Positions 33,374 to 40,640 of a stretch of DNA of 64,000 nt are shown here, piece by piece. The translations under genes were made by a program, and so were the position numbers. Within the stretch, counting starts at the first letter, position 1. Every line of letters starts with the position of its first letter. Source of the stretch: Cytophagales bacterium WSM2-2 (GTDB taxonomy: Bacteria > Bacteroidota > Bacteroidia > Cytophagales > Cyclobacteriaceae); NCBI GenBank assembly GCA_015472025.1, contig BNHL01000001.1, forward strand, positions 4,204,001 to 4,268,000. The letters are read 5' to 3'. The notes under the pieces were generated by a model that was given only the letters and a program-made list of their open reading frames with translations, ran no database searches and had not been told where the DNA came from.

Positions 33374-34726
33374 ATGAAGTGGATAAGCTTATTTCTTCCA
33401 CTCGCGTTTTGTGCGAATTCGTTTGCGCAGGACGTGAACACGATGACCAAAGAAGAGCGTGACGCTTACCTGGCGAAAATAAGACAAGAGTCAGCCGACG
33501 ATCAGCGTACCATGTTGGACCTTCTGCAGATCAAATCATTGAGACCTGGCGTAAACGGCTGGGACAAAAATCCGCCCAACCCTGTCAACTATGATGAAGC
33601 AAAGGCCAACCCGTTTCCTGTTCTTCCTGATCCGCTTGTTTTAAAGGAAGGTAAAAAAGTTTCTATTGCAAGGCAGTGGTGGCGCCAGCGCAGAAGCGAG
33701 ATCATGGAAGACTTTGACAATGAGATTTACGGAAAGACTCCTGCACAAACTCCATCGGTAAAATGGGAAGTGCTAAGCACGACTGACGAACAAGTTGCTG
33801 GAATTTCGGTGACCATTAAAAAGCTTGCAGGCCATGTAGACAATACAAGTTATCCAGCTATCTCGGTAGACATTCAATTGACGCTCACAACTCCGAAAGG
33901 AGCGAAGAAGGTTCCTGTGATGATGGAGTTTGGATTTGTTTTCCCTCCTGGATTTAATCTCCCGTCAGAGCCTGGGCCTACCTGGAAAGAACAACTGATC
34001 ACCAAAGGATGGGGCTACGCAGTTTTGTTGCCTGTCACTGTCCAGGCCGATAATGGTGCAGGTCTCACGAAAGGCATTATTGGTCTCGTAAATAAGGGCC
34101 AACCACGGAAACCTTCGGACTGGGGATCGCTGAAAGCATGGGCCTGGGGAGCCAGTCGCGCACTTGATTATTTTGAAACCGACAATGCTGTAGACGCGAA
34201 GCGGGTTGGCATTGAAGGACACTCGCGCTTTGGCAAAGCTGCGCTTGTCACTATGGCATATGATCAACGCTTTGCCATTGCTTATGTAAGTTCATCCGGA
34301 GAGGGTGGAGCAAAACCGCACCGTCGGAATTTCGGAGAGGTTGTTGAAAACGTGGCACACTCCAGCGAGTATCATTGGATGGCTGGTAATTTTTTAAAAT
34401 ATGCAGGGCCACTGGGATGGAATGACCTCCCAGTCGATTCACATGAACTCATCGCGTTATGTGCACCTCGTCCTGTGTTTATTGGTTGCGGTTATAATGG
34501 TGACAACTGGACTGACCAACGCGGAATGTTCCTTGCAGCAGTCAATGCGGGGCCTGTGTATAAGCTTCTCGGCAAAAAGGATATGGGTACTTCAGAATTT
34601 CCAACCATCGAAACAGCACTCATTGATGGGGATATCGCTTTTCGTCAACATAAAGGCGGGCATACTCCCGCACCAAATTGGCCGGTATTCATTGAATTTG
34701 CAGCCAGATATTTGTTAAAGAAATAG
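33374..34726 (+). CDS. Glucuronoyl esterase, CE15 family
   Basis: 450-aa secreted esterase (signal peptide ISLFLPLAFCANSFAQ). CE15 enzymes cleave the ester between 4-O-methylglucuronate on xylan and lignin alcohols. The nucleophile motif is GHSRFGKAA (family GxSRxG), followed by SSGEGGAKPHRRNFGE and the His in HKGGHTPAPNWP. About 100 extra N-terminal residues (KSLRPGVNGWDKNPPNP) are typical of bacterial members. It is the last gene of the GH3 operon, and its likely product, glucuronate or methylglucuronate on xylo-oligosaccharides, fits the divergent uronate genes. Confidence 0.92.
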   Translation: MKWISLFLPLAFCANSFAQDVNTMTKEERDAYLAKIRQESADDQRTMLDLLQIKSLRPGVNGWDKNPPNPVNYDEAKANPFPVLPDPLVLKEGKKVSIARQWWRQRRSEIMEDFDNEIYGKTPAQTPSVKWEVLSTTDEQVAGISVTIKKLAGHVDNTSYPAISVDIQLTLTTPKGAKKVPVMMEFGFVFPPGFNLPSEPGPTWKEQLITKGWGYAVLLPVTVQADNGAGLTKGIIGLVNKGQPRKPSDWGSLKAWAWGASRALDYFETDNAVDAKRVGIEGHSRFGKAALVTMAYDQRFAIAYVSSSGEGGAKPHRRNFGEVVENVAHSSEYHWMAGNFLKYAGPLGWNDLPVDSHELIALCAPRPVFIGCGYNGDNWTDQRGMFLAAVNAGPVYKLLGKKDMGTSEFPTIETALIDGDIAFRQHKGGHTPAPNWPVFIEFAARYLLKK

Positions 34727-34886
34727 ACTTTGGTTCTTAATCTGTTGAGTGGTTATATCTTTCCCTCTACTATCCCCGGATAATAATCTATGTGAGAAAC
34801 TGAGAAATATTAACTGTCTAAAAGACACTTGAAATCGGTTGAATTGCCCGAAAATACTAACGAATAGCTCTGCCAGAGAAAATAAC

Positions 34887-34916
34887 TTGTTGCAATATTG
34901 GTTTATTCTACCTTTG
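34887..34916 (+). promoter_or_regulatory. Bacteroidota-type promoter
   Basis: TTG at 34887-34889 and TACCTTTG at 34909-34916 (an exact TAnnTTTG match), 19 bp apart, lie 61 bp before the GTG start at 34978. The rest of the 250-bp gap 34727-34977 shows no feature. Confidence 0.55.
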
Positions 34917-34977
34917 TAGATTCTTAAGGTCGATTGGGCACAAAACTTGGTATCAAAGAGCTACTAAAGAGGATTAT

Positions 34978-35592
34978 GTGAAGAAAGTAATAGCGATTTC
35001 TATTTTGGTCACCACTTTTTCTGCCATAGCATGCATCTTTTGGTATCAGGAAATACAATACCTTCTTCCTGCTAAGATCCCTAAAAATTACAGGGTTGTT
35101 TTGCCAGATGAAATAATCCGTTACGATTCGGTCTTGATTCCCCAACAACATCTCCGACCTAAACTACTGCATTTTTTTAACCCCGAGTGTCCTTGCTCAC
35201 GGTTCAACATCAAGCACTTTTATTCACTGCAAAAGAACTATAGAAACAAAATTGATTTTTTTGTAGTTGTTGCCGATCAGAAGAAAGTGGAGTCAGCTAA
35301 AAAACTGATCGATGCTGGTATTCCCATCTTAGTAGACGTGGGCGAAAAACTGGCTAAAGCTTGCGGTGTCTATTCTACACCACAGGCTGCGTTAATTCAG
35401 ACAACCAATCGGCTTTATTACCGGGGAAATTATAACAGGGCACGGTATTGTACCGATAGGAACAGCAATTTTGTTGAAATGGCTTTGGATTCTTTGGTTG
35501 CTAACAAAACAGCTCCCCATTTCAGCGAACTGGCAACTCGTTCTTATGGATGTAACATTCGCGAGGAAGAGTATATTTTCGAGACACCATGA
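34978..35592 (+). CDS. Membrane-anchored thioredoxin-like protein (DUF6436-like)
   Basis: 204-aa protein with an N-terminal TM anchor (residues 4-23) and a thioredoxin-like fold outside the membrane. The redox motif is CPCS in FNPECPCSRFNI (about residue 73). Conserved thioredoxin features follow: FFVVVADQ, a cis-Pro-like TPQAALI loop and KACGVYSTPQ, with two more Cys near the C terminus (RARYCTDR, SYGCNIR). GTG is the start because ATG at 34975 is followed by a stop; AAGAGG lies upstream. Its end overlaps the membrane HisKA protein by 4 bp, suggesting one redox-sensing unit. Confidence 0.83.
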   Translation: MKKVIAISILVTTFSAIACIFWYQEIQYLLPAKIPKNYRVVLPDEIIRYDSVLIPQQHLRPKLLHFFNPECPCSRFNIKHFYSLQKNYRNKIDFFVVVADQKKVESAKKLIDAGIPILVDVGEKLAKACGVYSTPQAALIQTTNRLYYRGNYNRARYCTDRNSNFVEMALDSLVANKTAPHFSELATRSYGCNIREEEYIFETP

Positions 35593-36644
35593 ATTTATCG
35601 ATTGACAACAAGTTAAGTGATCTTGAAATCACTCCGCTTTTTAAAAGTATTTACTCCAAAGCTGACCGGTTGACGGAACGCTTACTTTTCTTAATGTTTT
35701 TTTTTGGAGTATTCCTCGCATTTTTTTACGAAACATGGCTGATTGCTTTCGGTGTAGGTGGACTATGCCTGGCTTCTTACTTTATTACTAAAAAACTTTT
35801 GCCGGAATCTAATCTCTATCAATATGTTCTTAGTGCCATCTCGGCTGTTCTGGCTGCGCAATATATCTATCAAATGCATGGTATGGCAGAAATGCACTTC
35901 TGGGTATTCATCAGCTCTACAATTCTTATTGTCTATCAGAACTGGAAGTTACAAGTGCCACTGATCGTCCTTGTCGTAATACACCATGGTTCGTTCGCCT
36001 ATTTGCAATACATAGGATATAAAGAAATATATTTCACGCAACTGAGCTACATGGACTTGACCGCATTTCTTTTTCATGGCGTACTGGCGTCATGCGTGTG
36101 CCTGGTTTCTGGAGTCTGGAGTTATAATATCCAACAACGGACTTTACATGATGCTCAAAATCTTAAAGTAATGACCGAACTGCAAGCCGAGCTTCAACGA
36201 AGTATGGATCGAGCGAATGAGCTTAACAAAGACCTGGCTGATGCAAACAAAGAGATGCAAAACAAAAATGAAGAGTTACGAGCATCTGAGGAAGAATTGC
36301 TTGCTTCGAGCGAAGAGCTTAAGCAGATCAATGAAAATCTAAATAGCCTTGTCGAGGATCGGACACAGGTGATAATCAATCAAAATGAAAAACTCATGCA
36401 TCACGCCTTTGTCAATGCGCATAGAGTTCGAAGTCCTTTGGCAAGAATTCTTGGGCTCGTGAACCTGGTCAAGCACGACATTGAGTTAAATGAAAAAGGG
36501 AAAGAAGTATTCATGCATCTGAAACTTTCCGCTAACGAGTTGGATGATATTTTGAGAGAAGTCAGAATAAGTTTAGATGAGCCCGAATATAAAGAGACTG
36601 ACAGACCAAACTCACTAACAGGTAAAAGTCAAAACTTGAGCTGA
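35589..36644 (+). CDS. Membrane HisKA protein without an ATPase domain
   Basis: 351-aa protein with about six TM helices (residues 30-190; LLFLMFFFGVFLAFFYETWL and others). A long coiled coil (about 195-265; NEELRASEEELLASSEELKQ) and a HisKA-type helix pair (about 270-325; HAFVNAHRVRSPLARILGLV) follow. The H-box His is present, but the protein ends before any HATPase N, G1 or G2 box, with only a short polar tail. A normal kinase of this design would need about 150 more residues, so it must be phosphorylated or completed by another protein, or act non-enzymatically. It is translationally coupled to the CPCS thioredoxin-like protein. Confidence 0.85.
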   Translation: MNLSIDNKLSDLEITPLFKSIYSKADRLTERLLFLMFFFGVFLAFFYETWLIAFGVGGLCLASYFITKKLLPESNLYQYVLSAISAVLAAQYIYQMHGMAEMHFWVFISSTILIVYQNWKLQVPLIVLVVIHHGSFAYLQYIGYKEIYFTQLSYMDLTAFLFHGVLASCVCLVSGVWSYNIQQRTLHDAQNLKVMTELQAELQRSMDRANELNKDLADANKEMQNKNEELRASEEELLASSEELKQINENLNSLVEDRTQVIINQNEKLMHHAFVNAHRVRSPLARILGLVNLVKHDIELNEKGKEVFMHLKLSANELDDILREVRISLDEPEYKETDRPNSLTGKSQNLS

Positions 36645-36646
36645 TG

Positions 36647-36662
36647 AACGAAGTACTTCGTT
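36647..36662. repeat. 16-bp perfect palindrome
   Basis: AACGAAGTACTTCGTT begins 2 bp after the stop of the HisKA protein. It may aid transcription termination or be an operator for the downstream permease gene. The rest of the gap to 36788 shows nothing. Confidence 0.4.
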
Positions 36663-36788
36663 TACCGTTATTGGTATTTCGTCCTTCGAATCCACCAGTT
36701 AAAAATCTGAACTCCCGCTGATCTAATCACGTTTAAGCTTTCAGCTTATTACTTTTAACTTTTTACTATATCAATATTCCCCAACGCT

Positions 36789-39191
36789 ATGCTCCTCAAC
36801 TATCTACGAATCGCTTACCGGACGCTCTTCCGAAATAAGTCTTTCTCCTTTATCAACATCTTCGGGCTGGCTGTAGGTACAACTGCTTTTTTGCTGATAC
36901 TCCAGTACGTGAAGTACGAGCAGAGCTACGAGAGTTATAATCCTAATGCTGACAATATCTTCCGTATTACTCTCGACCGCTACAAAGGATCGGAGTATGT
37001 AGTGACCGATTGTGAGACACATGCACCTATTGCAGCCATCATCAAAGAGAAGTTCCCCGAAGTGAAAGACTTCGTTCGCATGTTCCATAATGACGGCCTC
37101 CAGACCATCAAAGCAGGAGAGAAGAAGTTCCTGGAAGAAGGAAGCTATTATGCGGACCCTTCGGCTTTCAATATGTTTTCATTACATGTATTGCGCGGAG
37201 ATGCCAGTACTGCGTTATCCAACCCCATGACCGCAGTGATTACTGAAACACTGGCCAGGAAGTATTTTGGCCGTACTGATGTAACTGGCGAAACACTCGA
37301 TATTGATCATGAATTATTTCACATTACCGCTGTCATTGCCGACATCCCTTCAAATACGCACCTGAAGTTTGTGATTCTGCTGTCGCACAGTTCTCTGCTC
37401 AAGAATGGTTGGTACAAGGAGGACGACTGGAATGGCAACAACGAATACACTTATTTATTGATGGAGCCAGGTACTGATGTAATGACTTTCAGCAAGAAAC
37501 TCTCGGATCTCTCACTTCAGCTCAAAGACAAACTCGATGGCGATCGTTATACACCTGAAGAGATGAAGAGTATTCACCTCTATTCTCACAAAACATATGA
37601 ACCTGAAGTGAATGGCAGCGCTAAGACTGTTTACTTCCTGCTGGTCATTGCGGTCTTCATCATCGTGATCGCGTGGGTGAACTATGTGAACCTTGCTACA
37701 GCCCGCGCCATTGAACGTGCCCGCGAAGTGGGCATCCGCAAAGTGATGGGTTCTGTGAAATCGCAGTTGATCTTCCAATTCCTGGCCGAAACCGTGCTGG
37801 TGAATGTTCTTGCAGGAATACTCGCGTTCGGCTTCCTTCTTCTGCTTATACCTTCGTTCCGTAACCTCACCGGCCAACCGTTGCTTCTTAACTTCACCGA
37901 TCTTTCATTCTGGTATCTTTTCGGAGGACTCACTTTGACAGGCGCATTGTTGGCGGGTATCTATCCTGCATTTGTGTTGTCGTCCTTTCAGCCGGTTGCC
38001 GTACTTAAAGGCAAGTTCCGGTCTTCGTCACATGGCCAGTTGCTCCGTCGGGGTCTGGTGGTATTGCAGTTCGGCACCACGCTGGTGCTTCTCATCAGCA
38101 TGGTCACCGTTTATTTACAGATCAAGCATATGCGTACTGCGGATTTGGGTATGAACATCGACCAGGTGCTGATCATACGCGCACCGCTGCTCGACGGGCC
38201 TGAATCACAATACACGACTACATTCGACACCTTCAAAAAAGAAGTAGCGAATAATCCTGAAGTAAAAATACTGGCGCGTTCTACTTCTGTTCCCGGTCTC
38301 GATTTGCACGAGTTGAGCTCCACGCAGATCGTTCGCCACGGACAGGACCGCAACCGGAGTTATGAATATTATTACTATGGAATTGATGCCAACTTCATTC
38401 CTACAATGAACATGACACTGGTGGCGGGACGCAACTTCAGTGATGATATGCCCAACACAGACATGGTGATCATCAATGAAGAGGCAGTGCATCGGCTGGG
38501 TTTTGCCAACGCAGCTGCGGCCGTCGGGGAGAAGCTCAGTTTCCACACCTCTGGCTCTCGCAACCCTTCTGTTATCATCGGTGTGACGAAAAACTTCTAC
38601 CAGCGTTCGCCCAAAGAGAAACACATACCAATGTTGTTTCAGTATTTGCAAGGAACCAATTTTTTTGCTTTGCGTCTGACCACCGCTCACCTACGAGAAA
38701 CCCTCGACAAAGTCACCACAACGTATGGCAAAGTGTTTTCAGGAGCTACACTCAGTTACTTTTTTATGGATGAAAAGTTCAATCGTCAATATGTGGCCGA
38801 TACTCGCTTTGGCGAAGTGATTGCTTCTTTCTCGGGTTTAGCTGTTTTTATCGCCTGCCTCGGCTTGTTTGGGTTGTCATCATATACTATTGTGCAGCGC
38901 ACTAAAGAGATCGGGATACGAAAAGTGTTGGGTGCTTCGGTGATTCAGATCGTGCAACTCCTTTCGCAAGACTTTGCTCGTGTCATATTACTGGCTACGG
39001 TCGTGGCGTTACCTGCAGCTTGGTGGGCTATGACCTCATGGTTGTCCAACTATGAAGTGCGTGTGCAACTGAACCCGTGGATGTTTGTGGCCCCCTCTGC
39101 TGCGATCTTGCTCATTGCATTAATTACGGTGAGCTTTCAGACCATGAAAACTGCGCTTTCGAATCCGACAGATTCATTGAAGCAAGAATAA
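36789..39191 (+). CDS. FtsX/MacB-like permease, no adjacent ATPase
   Basis: 800-aa protein with two FtsX-type halves. TM1 (SFSFINIFGLAVGTTAFLLI) is followed by a periplasmic MacB-PCD domain (about 45-250), three TM helices with the marker VGIRKVMGSVKSQL, a second periplasmic domain (about 430-650) and three final TM helices with EIGIRKVLGASVIQIVQL. Such double permeases are expanded in Cytophagales, where they act as mechanotransmission ABC components in export or cell-envelope processes. No ATPase gene is adjacent, so it must use a partner encoded elsewhere. It is paralogous to the gene at 40641. Confidence 0.9.
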   Translation: MLLNYLRIAYRTLFRNKSFSFINIFGLAVGTTAFLLILQYVKYEQSYESYNPNADNIFRITLDRYKGSEYVVTDCETHAPIAAIIKEKFPEVKDFVRMFHNDGLQTIKAGEKKFLEEGSYYADPSAFNMFSLHVLRGDASTALSNPMTAVITETLARKYFGRTDVTGETLDIDHELFHITAVIADIPSNTHLKFVILLSHSSLLKNGWYKEDDWNGNNEYTYLLMEPGTDVMTFSKKLSDLSLQLKDKLDGDRYTPEEMKSIHLYSHKTYEPEVNGSAKTVYFLLVIAVFIIVIAWVNYVNLATARAIERAREVGIRKVMGSVKSQLIFQFLAETVLVNVLAGILAFGFLLLLIPSFRNLTGQPLLLNFTDLSFWYLFGGLTLTGALLAGIYPAFVLSSFQPVAVLKGKFRSSSHGQLLRRGLVVLQFGTTLVLLISMVTVYLQIKHMRTADLGMNIDQVLIIRAPLLDGPESQYTTTFDTFKKEVANNPEVKILARSTSVPGLDLHELSSTQIVRHGQDRNRSYEYYYYGIDANFIPTMNMTLVAGRNFSDDMPNTDMVIINEEAVHRLGFANAAAAVGEKLSFHTSGSRNPSVIIGVTKNFYQRSPKEKHIPMLFQYLQGTNFFALRLTTAHLRETLDKVTTTYGKVFSGATLSYFFMDEKFNRQYVADTRFGEVIASFSGLAVFIACLGLFGLSSYTIVQRTKEIGIRKVLGASVIQIVQLLSQDFARVILLATVVALPAAWWAMTSWLSNYEVRVQLNPWMFVAPSAAILLIALITVSFQTMKTALSNPTDSLKQE

Positions 39192-39222
39192 ATAGTCGTG
39201 CGTCTTATTTCTTTTTGAAAAC

Positions 39223-39669
39223 TCACTCCGGCATTCCTTTGCCTTCAGTAATGAGTTTAAATAAGCTCTCAGTGACATGACCGTTCCATCCCTGTTCACA
39301 GTCGCTGTAACACTCGATGCCCGGAACCATGCCAATATGAGTGAAGTCAATTTTTGTGGAATTGTTTTTAGATGAAATCTCGAAAACAACCTCGGTATCT
39401 ACCCATTCTTTTTTGTTGTCGATCCAATGCAGGTAACAGTCAGTTACCTTCCATGTCACTTTTTTATCCGGCACCAGTTCTGTGACTTGAAAATCGACAA
39501 ACGTCTCGCCAAAGCGAACAGTAAATTTGTCGTTCATCTTTTCTGCTTTGCCCTTAAAGTTTTTGGCCCACCAGTGGTTTACCTGGCTGATCTTTTTCAT
39601 CGCTTCACCGGCAGGGACGTTGACGGTGATTGTCCTGTAAAAATTCTGGTTTTTTACATTAGCTATCAT
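39223..39669 (-). CDS. SRPBCC (START-like) domain protein
   Basis: 148-aa single START/Bet v1-like domain (NQNFYRTITVNVPAGEAMKK, HWWAKNFKG, VTWKVTDCYLHWIDNKKEW). It forms a helix-grip pocket for a hydrophobic ligand; the ligand is unknown. It overlaps the ArsR gene by 11 bp and is the last gene of an SRPBCC-ArsR-SRPBCC operon, in which ArsR-type regulators and START proteins are a recurrent pairing. Confidence 0.85.
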   Translation of the reverse strand: MIANVKNQNFYRTITVNVPAGEAMKKISQVNHWWAKNFKGKAEKMNDKFTVRFGETFVDFQVTELVPDKKVTWKVTDCYLHWIDNKKEWVDTEVVFEISSKNNSTKIDFTHIGMVPGIECYSDCEQGWNGHVTESLFKLITEGKGMPE

Positions 39670-39991
39670 GTTCTTTTGATTTATTGTTCAAAATAGTCTC
39701 CAGTTTTTTCAGTTTGCTAGCCCAGAATTTATCGAAGTAGTCGATGAATTCCTGTAGCTCGTTAAAGCCCTCTTGTTTCAAAACACAATGTCGTTCCCTG
39801 CCGATGTCTGTAATAGATATGAACCCGGCATTGTACAATATCTTTACATGCTTGGAAACGGCAGGCCGACTCATGTCAAAGTTCACAGCCAGGGAGTTTA
39901 TGGTCATGCTGTCTTTGGAGAGCATCATCAGCATTTGCCTGCGGCTTGGGTCGGCAATAACCTGAAAGGCGTCAAGGGTTTGTGCTGTCAT
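39659..39991 (-). CDS. ArsR-family transcriptional regulator
   Basis: 110-aa winged-helix repressor (DAFQVIADPSRRQMLMML, then MSRPAVSKHVKILYNAG and a beta-wing ITDIGRERHCVL). No Cys-pair metal motif of classical ArsR/SmtB is present, so it probably responds to another signal. It overlaps both neighbours (4 bp and 11 bp). The two palindromes just upstream of the operon (40403-40446) are its likely operators. Confidence 0.92.
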   Translation of the reverse strand: MTAQTLDAFQVIADPSRRQMLMMLSKDSMTINSLAVNFDMSRPAVSKHVKILYNAGFISITDIGRERHCVLKQEGFNELQEFIDYFDKFWASKLKKLETILNNKSKEHDS

Positions 39992-40398
39992 TGGATGGTG
40001 TTTAGAAGGTCAACAAATCGCTTTCCTAAAGTTGTCCAACCGGTATTGTGTGTCACAAAATCCTCCAGTACGGCAAAATCACCATGGACTAATTGCAACT
40101 CCGTTCCATTCTCTTTCGGGACGAGGGTCCACACCACTGTTGAGTCCAAATGTTTACCGTTCTTTGATGGGTGCAGCCATGAATAGGAGAGCCTGGTAAA
40201 CGGCTTTACTTCCAGCACTTCACAATCCACGACTTTGCCTACTTTGTTGAAGAAGTTGAATCTGTGCCCTACCACAGGCTGAAAATCCGTTTTCATAAGC
40301 CATTGTTCCATAAGCTCAGACTTGGTCAGGTAGTCCCAAACCTTTTCCGGTGGGTGATTGAAATGCCAGGTATGTTTAATTTCATTTTCGCCTTTCAT
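39988..40398 (-). CDS. SRPBCC (AHSA1-like) domain protein
   Basis: 136-aa AHSA1-type START protein (HTWHFNHPPEKVWDYLTKSE, MEQWLMKTDF, LSYSWLHPSKNGKHL). First gene of the operon, starting just below the paired operators. Its role is probably ligand binding, possibly as co-sensor with ArsR; no enzyme activity can be assigned. Confidence 0.88.
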   Translation of the reverse strand: MKGENEIKHTWHFNHPPEKVWDYLTKSELMEQWLMKTDFQPVVGHRFNFFNKVGKVVDCEVLEVKPFTRLSYSWLHPSKNGKHLDSTVVWTLVPKENGTELQLVHGDFAVLEDFVTHNTGWTTLGKRFVDLLNTIQ

Positions 40399-40402
40399 AT
40401 AT

Positions 40403-40446
40403 GTAATTTAAAAGTTACATAAATGTATGAGTAACTTTTAAGTTAC
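40403..40446 (-). promoter_or_regulatory. Twin palindromic operators for the ArsR operon
   Basis: GTAATT-TAAA-AGTTAC (40403-40418) and GTAACT-TTTA-AGTTAC (40431-40446) are two near-identical 16-bp palindromes spaced 28 bp apart, 5 and 33 bp before the first START gene. This is the arrangement expected for an autoregulating ArsR-type dimer. Confidence 0.65.
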
Positions 40447-40640
40447 CAAATGTTTCAGAAAAAAATTTAAGTGAATAATATCTCATGCAAAGCCGCAATG
40501 CCGCCTTTAACGGGTTCTTTTGGAAAATAAAGGAGGAACACAGCAATGGCTGAGAGATTAACAAGTGAGAACTTTGCGGCTTGGCGTCTTTGCGCCTGCC
40601 TTTGCCAAAGCGGCTATGCGCAGGCAGGTGAAAATAGGAA

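Noticed and set aside
37512-37877. 121-aa minus-strand frame inside the FtsX permease
   Set aside because: Overlaps well-conserved permease helices and has no independent support.
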